Source: Paragordius varius
Lineage: Eukaryota; Nematomorpha
Reading direction: 5' to 3'
Assembly: GCA_964247055.1 (NCBI GenBank)
Contig: OZ176052.1
Span: 3,100,001-3,164,000 of the forward strand
DNA length: 64,000 bases
Shown here piece after piece: positions 12,788 to 23,691 of this stretch. Numbering within the stretch: the first letter of the stretch is position 1; each line of letters begins with the position of its first letter. The translations under genes were made by a program, and so were the position numbers. The notes below the pieces were generated by a model. The model was not told the origin of the DNA, did no database searches, and was given only the letters and a program-made list of their open reading frames with translations.

Positions 12788-15700
12788 ACTTGATGGCTTT
12801 TTGACTTCAAGTTTGAAGGTGTCCGTGAACGGTCTTATTCCAAAGGTCCTTATCTAGACATTTGGTAATGTCGAGGTTTAGTATTTTTATGTCATTTTTA
12901 ATGTTGTCGCTCCAGGAATGTGTTGGGCGTCCTTTGCGGTTGTTTCCAAAGGGTTGTATAAGCTTAATGGTTTGGAGTGGGTGGTCGGTTTGTCTTCTTT
13001 CAATGTGACCCAAGTATTTAAGCCTGCTTCTTTGTATAAACTTTTCTACTGTGTCATTTTTGTGTTTAAGATGAATATTGTAGTCAGAACAGCAAGCTTT
13101 AATTATTTTGTTTTCCGTATTTATCATTTTGTCAAGATTTGTTTTATTTAGGGGCCATGTTTCGGTGGCGTAAGTAAGAGCTGGCCTGACACCTGCTTTG
13201 TATATTAGCCATTTATTATTGTTAGATACATTTTTATTTTTAAGGACAAATTTTAGGGGGTTGACTTTACCCCATGCTTGTTGGATTCGTTTCCGTATTG
13301 CTCCAGTTATATGGCCTTTAGAGTCTATGACGTCTCCTAGGTATGTAAACTGGTTAACTTTTTCTATTGAGTTTTCGTCGATTGTGATGTATGTCGAGCG
13401 TGCTTGAGTTGTATTATTGTTTTTACAGTTGTCACATTTAAAGTTTATTTGTTCGTTGAGTTTGCCGGTGATTTTGGAGCATTTTTTGTGAACCCAGAAT
13501 TTGCATTTGTTGCATTTTATTGAATTTGTTTTGACTTCTTTGTCGCAGATAGTTCATGGATATTTGGGGCGCTACGTACGATCTCTTGATATCATTATTT
13601 TTGTTTTATTAATATTTATTTTCAGCCCATGGTTCTCTAAACAGATTTTCCATGTTCTGAATTTGTTTGACATATTTTCCATTGAAGTATCTGTTAAAAC
13701 GATATCATCCGCGAAGATTAACTCCCAGGGCGGTTGAGTAGATATGTTTTTTGTGATACAGTCTAATATTATAATGAATAGTAATGGACTAAGTACAGAC
13801 CCTTGGTGTAGGCCAGTGTTTGTCTTGAAAGGTTCCGTGTCTCCTATTTGCGTCCGTACCATTGTAGTTGTATTTTCATAAAGGAGTAATATTATTTTTA
13901 TTAAATATTCTTCGATGTAATTTTGTCTTAGGGCCCATTTGATTGTTGCCCTAGGGATATTATCAAAAGCTTCCTCCAGGTCTAGAAATATGTGGAAGAG
14001 TTTTTGGTTTTTTGAAAGGTATTTTTCCTGTAGTTACCTGATTATGAAGATGGCATCTGTAGTGTTGTGTTCTTTACGAAATCCAAACTGATTATTTGTT
14101 ATTGTAATGGTTCTAAGGCGGTTGTCAATGATGCTTTCAAATATTTTGAAAGTGTGTTCTAAAAGTTTTAAGGGGCGGTATGAGGAGCAGACGAGACGAT
14201 CTCCCTTATTTTTATATATAGGGATCGTTATTTTATTCCAGTCATGGGGAATTTCACGTTTGGTAAGAATTTCATTAAAAAAAGTTGTAAGGTAGGATGT
14301 TAAGCATGGTATTGGTTTAAGCAGATCGATTGATAGTTCGCTGTCACCTGACGACTTGTTTGGCTTCATTTTTTGTATTGCTTTTAATACTTCATTTTCT
14401 GTGATTTCGTGGATGGGTCCGCTCGTGGGTAGTTTTAGTGTTAGAGGGATTTTTAAATTGTTGGTTTGGTTCATTGATTCTTCCAAGCTTTCTTTCCATA
14501 TCTTAATTACACTTTCTGGGTTAGAGATTATTTCCTTCATATTGTTTTTTATACATTTGGTTTTAATGATGCCTTGTTTGTTTGAGTTTATATTCTTTAT
14601 GTATTTAAAGATTTTTTTATTTTTAACCTGGTCCTCTAGTTTAGTGGCCAGTTTTAGGCAATTTTCATTTATAGTTTTTCTAATTTCTTTCTGCGCTTTG
14701 TGTTTTGCGATCAGATATGTTTGTCTGTTTTTATCATTGCTATCCCTTTTCCATGCTTTGAAGGCGTCGTTTCTTTGGTAACCTCTTTTAATTCCTTTTT
14801 CCACCACCAATTTTTCTTTTTTTATTGTATGGTTTGCATCTCCCACAAATATTATCTGCTGTTTTAACTATTGTTTTTAGGTAATCCCATCTTGAACCAA
14901 TGGATTCACTGTTTTGCTGGAGCTTTTCGGATGCCTGGTTGATGTATTTGTTCCTGATTGTTTGATTTTGTAGTTTATTGTGGTTGATTTTGGCAGGTCT
15001 TTGGTATAAGGGTTTATTTTTTAGTTTTTTCAAGACTGCAATCACTATTTTGGGTTTAGTGAAGCTAGTTTGATAGGTTTTAATGTTAAGTAATTGTGGC
15101 CGTTTTATTTTAGGCAAAAGGATATAATCTATCATGGTAGATGAGTTTGCTGTTTGAAAAGTGGTAAGTTGATTGTGGTTTTTTGTGAAGTGGGTGTTGG
15201 CTATGATTAGTTGGTTTGCTTGGCAATATTCTAACATCTGTTCTCCCATCTTGTCAGTACTGCCATAGCCGTTTCCACCATGGACTTCTCTGAAATCGTG
15301 TTCATTGTTACTAATGTGACTATTAAAGTCACCTCCTAAGAAGATGGATTCCTTGCCTGGTATTGTATTTGTTAGATCTTGGAGTTCCGTCCAAAATTGT
15401 TGTTTAATTTCGTCTTTTAAACCTGGTTGGGGCGCGTATATCGATATTATATTTAGGATGTAGTCATCGTGCACAACCTTAAGCTGTATTATTCTTTCAT
15501 TGTGTCTCGTTACTTGGATAACGTTTTCGCGAAGACAATTTTTAATCGCTATTGCTACACCAGCCTGACCATTTTCTTGTCCTTGATAATAAAGTGTGTA
15601 ATTGTTCGTGGTAATTAAGTTGTCTCCTTTTAATCTGGTTTCTTGTAAGCAGCAAATGTCGACATTCTTAGATTCGAGAAAATCAATTATCATGTGTAGT

Positions 15701-16177
15701 TTTCCATTTAAAGTACCGATGTTCCAGGTAGCAAATTTAAATGCGTTGAGATTATTCATAATTCAGGTGTCGTGTTTTTTATAATTGTTATATCAGTTTA
15801 TTATTATAATTATTCGGTATTATCGTTATGATGAAATAAAAAGTATTTAATTGGAGGATTTTGTAATAAAGATATAATGTTAATAGTAAGAAAAATTAAA
15901 TAAGATATTAATATATTATTGTTATGATAGTAGGTAGAAGTTATTAAAAATGTAATATCAATTATTATTATCGTTTCGTTAGAGAGTAAGTAGTTTTTGA
16001 ATAAGACGTGTTCATGGTGTATAGATTGAGGCGAGGTTACTTTTCACATGCCCTTGTGAAAAAACTCCTTACGGAATAGATGTTTTTGCAGAACATCCAA
16101 AACTGGCCTCTGCTGTTCGTTCACCAAAGGTGATCCGACCAACACCGCGGGGAGGTAGCAGTAGGACTTTGTTGGTC
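12788..16177 (-). mobile_element. RTE-clade LINE (non-LTR retrotransposon), nearly full length, decayed
   Basis: The 15-bp direct repeat AAATTATCATAGGAT at 12773-12787 and 16178-16192 brackets the element, as expected of target-primed insertion. On the minus strand an apurinic-like endonuclease (15759-14788) shows FATWNIGTLNGK, CCLQETRLKGDN, IYAPQPG, LGGDFNSHI and IDYILLPK. Reverse transcriptase follows: ITIPIYKNKGDRL near 14220, QFGFRKEHNTTDA near 14060, GLHQGSVLSPLLF and FADDIVLTD near 13715. The RTE-type tail RLKYLGHIERR...RKGRPTHSWSDNI lies at 13127-12807. The reading frame shifts at least twice between endonuclease and RT (near 14800, where a WWWKKELKE segment sits in a third frame) and again near 14034 and before the tail, so the copy is probably inactive. 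About 400 bp upstream of the endonuclease ATG form the 5' region. Confidence 0.95.
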
Positions 16178-16779
16178 AAATTATCATAGGATGCCAAAAA
16201 ACCCCAAATGTCGATAATCCTAAAAATTACAATTATACCATATTTTTTTATGATGATTCTATCAGCTAATATTCCAAAATGATAGATATGATTGCGTATA
16301 TAAATATTTTCAAAAAATATTTTTTTATTAATAAAAAATCAAAAATGATATTTTTATCTTCATTTTTTTCTTCCAGCCTAATCTAATATGAAAAAACTAT
16401 ATGCTTTCAAGAAAGAAGTCAAATAGAGAATTGAAACAAATATTTGTTATCAAAAGCCCAAAAAACTAAACAGGCAACACTAAGGGCTATATGAAGGAGC
16501 TTGAAAATTGGTTTATTGAATTATGCCTTATATGAGGAAATATATGTTTAAGGGAGGTGATGAGTTTTTGAAGTGGCTTTTTGAAAAATTTTATCAATTG
16601 AACAAATTTCGCAATGGCGAAAAGCTTTTGGCCTGGAGAGCTTTAGCCAAAGAAATGACCGATTAGGATTCACAATTGAGGGACAAACCCAAAAGATTTA
16701 TGACAACATCCGAGCTTATCAAGCATGACCTGGCTCGGAAGACAGGGAATTAAGCGTTCCTCACCTGATACTTATTTTC

Positions 16780-18030
16780 TCGGGGATAATCGGTAAATAT
16801 CCATCAATCCCTGTTTAACAATTTTTACATTTCATATATTATTTTTAGCTCTGCTGATTCTGTTTTGCACAATATCGCTCTGCCACATACGAATGATAAT
16901 GGGAATCATCGATAATATTTCTCTATCAATCCTTATGTAACAATTATTAAGTATATTATTTTTAGGTTTGCTCACACTAGTCATTCGATATTATATTGTC
17001 TGGTTTCATATATTTTCCCATTATCATTCATATGTGGCAGAGAAAATTTATTTAGACCAGAGTCAGCAAAGCTAAAAATAATATACCGTAAAAATTGTTA
17101 AACAGATTGATAGGAATATATTACCGAATATCCCCGAGAGAATAAGTATCAGGGTGAGATATAAGGCCACGTGAATGAGCCTCTTGAGCCGGCTCATTTA
17201 ATTCAGGGAAGTGGGCTTTCCTCATCCTGTTGAAATGGAGTAATTTTTGGGTTTTTTAGAATTAAGTATAAAAAACGAATATATCGAGATTTAAAAGATT
17301 TTTGTGTTCTGATTGTATATTAGCCTAAATAGTAAATTTCATATATGTGTATGGTAGATTATGAAATTTTAAACATGTATCAAAAAATATTTTTTGGGCA
17401 AATGTTTAATATAGGTTAGGAAGTTTTGGCGCTGTATTTATATATTTAGGCAAGAAACACAAGTCAGATAAATTATGATATTAATATGGGACATCTGTGA
17501 AAGGGGTGTTCGTGCTATTAACGCAACACTTTCAACAAAATATTTATTAAATCTTCAAATATAATACCGATATATTTTTTCAAGAATTTAGAACATGTCA
17601 TGCAAATATTTTCCATTCTCACTTGAAACCATTCTAAATGGTAATATCAACAGTAATCCTATAGAGTATTTTAAAATTTGGTTTATTTTGGACATGTTAT
17701 CTCATCCTTATACGTGTGAATCTCGGAGATAATCGGTAATATATCTCTATCAATCCCTGTTTAAAAATTTTTACGTTTTGTATATTATTTTTAGCTCTGC
17801 TAACTCTGTTTTGAATATTATCGCTCTGCCACATACTAATGATAATAATCATCGGTATTATATCTCTATCAATCCTTATGTAACAATTTTTACGTTTCGT
17901 ATATTATTTTTAGCTTTGCTTTCTCTAGTCCAAACAATGTATTTCTTTCATACACTTATTGGGAATAATCGGTAATATATCTCTATCTATCCTATTTAAT
18001 AATTACACCTTTCGTATATTATTTTTGGGA
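16780..18030. repeat. Satellite-like unit of about 110 bp in direct and inverted copies
   Basis: The unit runs from AATCGGTAATATATCTCTAT through CAATCCCTGTTTAACAATTT to TATATTATTTTTAGCTCTGC. Direct copies start at about 16788, 16902, 17728, 17838 and 17955; an inverted copy occupies about 17030-17150, so 16768-17160 forms a large imperfect palindrome. It sits inside family X copy A. Confidence 0.7.
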
Positions 18031-18283
18031 TCACACTAAAGACAAATTTTCACGCCATAAAATACAATTTTCACAAATTTTATTCGCATTTGGATTAACT
18101 CTTGTAAATCTTTGTTCACTCATGTAAGATTCCAAAATAAAACAGTAAATATACAACGTACGAATTTGCATATGTGATTAGTATAATAAGTTTGCCTAAA
18201 GTACATAATGAGCATATATAGGGAAGAAACAGATGTTCTCATATGTATCCCAAAATGTAAATGTATATTTATTGTATCATGAC

Positions 18284-18970
18284 TAGAGTTGTGCTGACCA
18301 AGTCATGACCGGGTCATGACCAGGTCAGGAGTATCTATTTTGTGACCATGGTCATTTAAAATAACAGCTGTTTTGAAAAATTGCTGGTAAATTTTTTTTG
18401 GAATAGAGATACTAAGATTATATTGTTAATTGAAATATTTTTTATAAAATATAAATTATATATTGAAATTTGCTTATTTGAAAATATATAATTGTTAAAC
18501 ATGCATCCTTATAACATTATCATTTGAGCATATCCAGTCATTTCGAAAAACAAAATAATCAAGCACTTTGCAAAATATCCAATTATTCCATATGTATGAA
18601 CCAATAAAATGAAAAAACATTTTGTAATTGGATATTTCAATTATGAAATAAAGTGTAAAACAAACTAGGTAAAATTTTATTCGAAAAATCCAGTATTAAA
18701 AGTTGAAGATTCAGAAAGCCACAAACATGTGGCAAAATTTATTTGAAAACAAAATTCTCGATTAAATTTGATTGAATATATTCGTAAATAATAAATATTA
18801 AAAAGTATAATACAAACATAAGGAAAAACATGACATTAATAGTGAAACGCAAGTATCGTTCGAACATTGCTTTCGAATCCAATATCGAATGGTATTTACT
18901 TAGGTAAAAAGTGGTCATGACCATGGTCTGACCGGACATTTTTGAAAAAGCAGTCAAATGCACAACCCTA
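18284..18970. mobile_element. hAT-like MITE with perfect 8-bp target duplication
   Basis: The element begins TAGAGTTGTGCTGACC and ends TGCACAACCCTA, and is flanked on both sides by ATCATGAC (18276-18283 and 18971-18978). Subterminal GGTCATGACC motifs occur at both ends. The 8-bp duplication and TAGRGTTGTGC ends are standard for hAT. At 687 bp with no transposase, it is non-autonomous. It is inserted in family X copy A and is therefore younger than it. Confidence 0.88.
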
Positions 18971-19442
18971 ATCATGACATCAATTCATAAAAAATGGATG
19001 AATTCGTTTTGGAAAAAAGTTCAAAAAAGCCACCTTAAAAACTCCTTCACCTCCCTTAAACATATGTTTCCTCGTAATAATCCATAAATAGCGAATTTTC
19101 AAGCCTATTCACATAGCCCTTTTTTGAACTTTGATATCAAAAAATTGTTTCTATTCTCTATTAGACATCATTGGTTAAGGGAATAGCTTTTCATATTTTT
19201 TAAATTAGGCTGGTGGAAATATGATGCAGATTCAAAATATAAAAAATATCATTTTGGATTTTTTTTCCACGAAGAATTTTGCAAATTTAGTGTGAATCCT
19301 AGGTTTCTATCTTTTTATATGTTTTAGCTAATATAATTGATAAAGCAATTAAATACTTATTTTTGAGGCGCCATCTACTTATAAGTTATAATCCAACAGG
19401 ATTAGAGATAGTTATTCTACTTAGTTGCAAATTATATTAGTA

Positions 19443-19858
19443 TACCATTTACAGTTCAAATTCACCCTTGAACAATTCAAATTCACCCTTGAACAATTCA
19501 AATTCACCCTCGAACAATTCAAATTCACCCTTGAACAATTCAAATTCACCCTCGAACAATTCAAATTCACCCTAAAAATAAATTATGTGTTTTCGAACTA
19601 ATATAACTCATTATTTATATAAAATATATCTTTATGGCATAATTTATTATTTTTTCAGTATTATTTTAATTAAAACAAAATTTTATTTTTTAAAAAATAT
19701 ATTAAAATATAGGTAATTTTTAATCTTAAAAAACATGTTATTTATTTGAGGGTGAATTTGAATTGTTTGAGGGTGAATTTGAATTGTTCAAGGGTGAATT
19801 TGAATTGTTAAAGGGAGAATTTGAATTGTTTAAGGGTGAATTTGAACTGTAAATGGTA
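19443..19858. mobile_element. Minisatellite-armed MITE (family M), copy 3 (longest)
   Basis: TACCATTTACAGTTC and GAACTGTAAATGGTA termini are flanked by TA. The left arm carries six units of AATTCAAATTCACCCTTGAAC type and the right arm five complementary units, around a core of about 165 bp with GTGTTTTCGAACTAATATAA. Confidence 0.92.
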
Positions 19859-20039
19859 TATATCCTAGTTTGCAACGGAGACTATAAGAACCCAAATTTT
19901 GTTGGCCTGTATGTAAAACAAAATTTTTTTATAATACATATATAGAAATTAACAATGTAAAACAATAAAAAATAAAATTACTGAAAAAAATTTAAATTCA
20001 TCGTATTTAATAATATATCAAAAATCTTTAGTTAATAAT

Positions 20040-20510
20040 AATTTACGATGTTAAAAAAATTATATTAAATATATTAAGAACCGCTTTATTTTTACTTGTA
20101 TTTATCAATAGATCATAATGTTTATAAAATAGTTTAAATTAATGATAATAACTAGGAAAAAATTACAAATTTTACATAAATATTTTAAAAATTCATTCTC
20201 AAAAAAATTTAGCTGTAGAAACGTCAGAAATATATTATAATTAGTAGATTAACAATTTACAGACAAAAATACAAAAATTATAATTTTATGTAAATATATT
20301 AAAAGCCGCAATATTTTTAACCTGTACTAATCGAAATGTCAAAAATGTATTTCTATTTTTAATGACTAACAATGTAATTGTAAAATGTCAAAAATATATT
20401 AAATACCGCAATATTTTTATCTAATGAGTAATATAATTAATTTTAATTAATGATTAACAGAAAAATATAAAGTTTACATAAATATACTAAAGACGGCATT
20501 ATTTAATATG
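20040..20510. repeat. Degenerate tandem repeat, three or four units
   Basis: A phrase of the type TAAATATATTAAAAGCCGCAATATTTTTA recurs at about 20065, 20288, 20395 and 20485, followed each time by similar AT-rich text. Units are roughly 100-200 bp and poorly conserved. Confidence 0.4.
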
Positions 20511-20573
20511 AAAACATTTAATTTAGTGACCAATACCAAAAAGAATCAAAAAATACCTATTTCACATTATATT

Positions 20574-20700
20574 TAACATAAACATTATGTGCAAAAAAAT
20601 TTAAATAAAATAATTTTTTTTCATGAGATAGCTTATGACCAGCGTATTCAGTTGCCGTAAAAAATATTTCTGCACTTTGGCTCGCATGCGCAACAAAATT
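20574..20700. repeat. Dispersed repeat shared with about 63310-63400
   Basis: CATGAGATAGCTTATGACCA followed by GCGTATTCA and TTGCCG is present in both places, each preceded by a GTGCAAAAAAATTT stretch. The similarity extends for roughly 70-90 bp. No function is assigned. Confidence 0.6.
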
Positions 20701-21632
20701 TACTGCAAAATACAAGTTCAATATCTGTAAAATCCACATCCTTAATTTAGGTTATATCCTTACTATGAGTCATTTTTAATTTTCTGTCCCATTATTTACG
20801 ATGGAATAAAACAATGGAAATATTTATATAATTTATGCATATATCATGCCGCCATATTTTACCATAATTTTTAGAAACTCGTATTTTTTGTGACACAAGT
20901 TTTGATATGAAATTGAACCTATTCCAATGAATAATCATTAATTGCGAATTTGAATATTGTTATAAAGTATAATTTCGAGCATTTTATATAAAAAAAATAA
21001 GAAAATTGGATAATAAATTAATGAAAATTTTAAGTTAAATTCAAAGCAAACATTTTTATGTTAAAGGCTGCCAAAGCATTCTCTCCATACTTATTGAACA
21101 GAATGGATATCGTTAACAGGAGACTATAAAATAATAGTTAGTTGAACTTTTTTCTTTATGCATCGAGAGTTATTAAATCTAACAAAGTATTCTTATAAGG
21201 TGCAAATTAACATGAATGGCTTTTCATTATGATAGAGTATTTCAATACAACTATTTAAATCTATAACAAAAAGCGTTGTTTAAGATAGAACGTGCGGAAA
21301 ACACATCATTGTGATCATTTATAATTAATAAGATTTTAAATGAGTGGTATATGGCAGGCCACAAAACTCTTTATTCGTTTAAGAGAATTTTAAATTAATC
21401 GGTTTAAAATAAAAAATGTCAAATAATGCGGTTATCAGCGGCCCACGGATTTTTTATGTATTCATTTGTATAAAAATCTGAAAATGTGTCAAACAACAAG
21501 GAAATTGTTATCGGTTTTATATGGTGCATGCCCTTGAAACAAGGTGATTTTTGAGGTCCTTTTATATTTTTTGCGAGCATCACTCGTGTGTAAGGTATAC
21601 TTTTAACCAAATAAATGAGGCTTATGATTTAC

Positions 21633-22239
21633 TCTATATATTTATAAAAATGGAAAATGCTGGCTTTGTGATCTGGTACAGGAAAAACGGTAGACCCATT
21701 CAAATCCAAACTTCGAAAAAATATAATCATTAATAAATGCCCCGACAATAGCTCCGCCCTTTTTTGAAATAGGTCCCCAGTTCGGGCCCACTCCGTGTGA
21801 ATAACGGGTATTTTTTTAAAACAGAAGTCCACAAAAATCGTGTCTTTGAGAGAATTTTCCGGAGAACGTGTTGGTCCATTCTATTTCAAATATGATTTTT
21901 GTTTACTTATTTTCGATTGCGCCGAACATAGTCGAGTCACATTTTTGATTTAGGCCCTCTTTTTACCCCCTACCCCCGTAAAATTCCATTTTTTTCAAAA
22001 AACAAAGTCCACAAAAATAATTTTTTAAATCTATTTTTCGCCCTAGGTATGAGACCGTAAAAATTCAATATGGATTCCACGTATTTTCTGTTAAAAGGCA
22101 AAAATTTTAGTCAGGCGTTTACTTTGTGATCTGGTAACGAAAAACCGGTAGACCCATTCAAATCCAAACTTCGAAACCCACCCCCCCAGAAGTCCGAAGG
22201 ACTTCCTCGGGCTGCATAGCAGCACGAGATTTACGCTAG
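21633..22239 (+). mobile_element. Non-autonomous Helitron-like element, copy 1
   Basis: It starts TCTATATATTTATAAAAATG and ends ACGAGATTTACGCTAG followed by T. Just before the end are two hairpins, GAAGTCCGAAGGACTTC and GCTGCATAGCAGC. A 5'-TC start, 3'-CTAG end and subterminal hairpin, with no terminal inverted repeat, match Helitrons. Near its 3' end (about 22120-22180) it carries an extra duplicate of its own 5' segment, including AGACCCATTCAAATCCAAAC. Other copies are at 45092-45646 (+) and 46555-47115 (-). Confidence 0.8.
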
Positions 22240-22977
22240 TTTTAAATAATAATGAGGGCTGGCATATACTGAAATGGTATGATGAAAAATTTATATCCAC
22301 TATTTTTATGGCCTAAAAATTATCCGAATGAAATATTTTTATCAATATAATACCGACAAATAGTGTGTAACTTCATATGCAGATACTTATAAATTAAATC
22401 AATATCTCGAGATTTTTTTCGGGTTATACATAAATATTTTGACAATAAAATCTTTCACAAAATGAACAGTTTAATTTTAACCAATTATAAAAAATCTGGG
22501 TATCAAAGAAGGCCAAACTAACGTCATATCTTTCTGTCCTTTAACATTTTTAAAAATGCCGTTGATATAAGTTAACAAAACAATAAGCTGCATTATTTTG
22601 GTATTTGACCCATCTTGTCAAAACTCAATACACCTAATTCTTTGCAATTACCTTTAAATAACTCTCTTAAACTAGAATCATTATAATTAATAAATATATA
22701 TAAGTGCGTATGATCAAAACCGAATTTCAAAATAAATAAAATTCCATAATCGGAAAATTGCCTATCGAATATTTGCTAAAAAATAAACAAATATAGATCG
22801 CAATCGATTAAACTTTATGAGACTTCAAAATACTATACTTTAAAACCTATGAAAAAGCACTCCTAGGGCCGCATGTGGCCCGCGGTTATGATTACTGCTG
22901 CTGGATGTATGATAAAATAAATATTATTTAATATGACACAATATTTTTATTATTTACAAATAATAATTGGAAGAATG

Positions 22978-23664
22978 TCAAATATTGGAATTGTAGTTAG
23001 TATAGCATAAAAAATCATTTGCAAGATTATTGTGATGACTTGGCTTAAATTGTGAAGGGAGTACAGATAAGAACTTAAAAGCTTCATCCTTAAGACGTTC
23101 GCCTAAAATTTTTCACACATATCAAAAACCTGTGCATAATATTATTTTTCCAGAGGTTAAAAATGAGATTGTTTGAGCAAATTTTTCCAGGCATTCGGCT
23201 GATATAAAAGGGGGATCAGCTAATACCAATTCAAAATAATTTTTAAATTTTTGATCAACCTAAATATTAAGTAATGATATATACATATAATGGATAATTA
23301 TAATCATAGTGTACAAAATGGGGATAAAATGAAAATCGGTTATCATATTCAAATAAATATATTTGCCGGTTTTCCAAATTAAATTTTTTAAAGTGATTTA
23401 CTAAAGATGGAGCGCTTAATATGGCTATTCTTAATTATAAAATTGTTAAATTACTTAGAGTTTGGACACGTGTGTTTAATAATTTCTTGAATTAATTTTT
23501 GACTTGTTTCTGGATCATACCAAAATTGACTCAAATTCTAAATATAATTATTAAAACACCCAATCTTCCTCTACAATTTGATTGTCTAATACCAAATTAT
23601 TGAATAATTTCTTAGAGTTTTGAGCTTTGACCAAATTTAAAATATCTTGCGTCAAATATTCCAT
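22978..23664 (-). CDS. EEF1AKMT1: EEF1A lysine methyltransferase 1 (N6AMT2 family)
   Basis: This S-adenosylmethionine-dependent seven-beta-strand methyltransferase methylates eEF1A on lysine in the cytosol (known for the family). Five exons on the minus strand join without a stop: 23664-23560, 23537-23455, 23429-23285, 23259-23130 and 23102-22978, giving 195 residues (human 214). Family landmarks in order are [16 protein letters not shown] (human NWQLSQFWY), [33 protein letters not shown] with the DPPF motif at 126-129, GKIILCTG, and [16 protein letters not shown] near the C-terminus. The N-terminus is shorter than in vertebrates. The four introns are 22, 25, 25 and 27 nt, all GT-AG, and each falls inside otherwise collinear homology, so the splicing is well supported. 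The ATG is 27 bp from the divergent SUGP1 ATG. Confidence 0.96.
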
Positions 23665-23691
23665 CTGATCGCAATTTTAAAAACGGCGTGG
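23665..23691. promoter_or_regulatory. 27-bp divergent intergenic spacer between EEF1AKMT1 and SUGP1 start codons
   Basis: Only 27 bp, GC-richer than the surroundings, separate the minus-strand ATG (23664) from the plus-strand ATG (23692). Either the promoters lie inside the opposite coding region and the 5' ends overlap, or the leaders are nearly absent. An in-frame TAA at about 23637 upstream of the SUGP1 ATG argues against a longer SUGP1 N-terminus in this exon. Confidence 0.55.

Larger units (their letters stand above)
16482..19121. mobile_element. Family X DNA element, copy A (mosaic)
   Basis: The left end AAGGGCTATATGAAGGAGC, followed by TTGAAAATT, pairs with the inverted right end GAATTTTCAAGCC...ATAGCCCTT. 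A second copy with better ends is at 41078-42545. GGGAGGTGATGAGTTTTTGA lies just inside the left end, and its inverse lies near 19040. The interior is interrupted by satellite-like units and by a hAT insertion, and a further family X end (GGCCACGTGAATGAGCC) sits at about 17167, so this may be two overlapping copies. No transposase is readable. Confidence 0.5.
16178..22977. other. Gene-free repeat mosaic between the LINE and EEF1AKMT1
   Basis: No host gene is recognisable on either strand. The individual elements are listed separately (family X 16482-19121, satellite units, hAT 18284-18970, MITE 19443-19858, tandem block 20040-20510, Helitron 21633-22239). In 20700-21630 and 22240-22860 I see only AT-rich sequence with short repeat scraps, including a GGGCCGCATGTGGCCCGCGG hAT-like scrap at about 22866. 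Confidence 0.7.

Noticed and set aside
12918-15784. Several plus-strand frames (for example 14356-14781, 13198-13407)
   Set aside because: They are antisense to the minus-strand LINE, whose endonuclease and reverse transcriptase motifs are unmistakable.
20557-20739. 60-codon minus-strand frame
   Set aside because: It overlaps a dispersed repeat also present at about 63310, where the frame is not kept.
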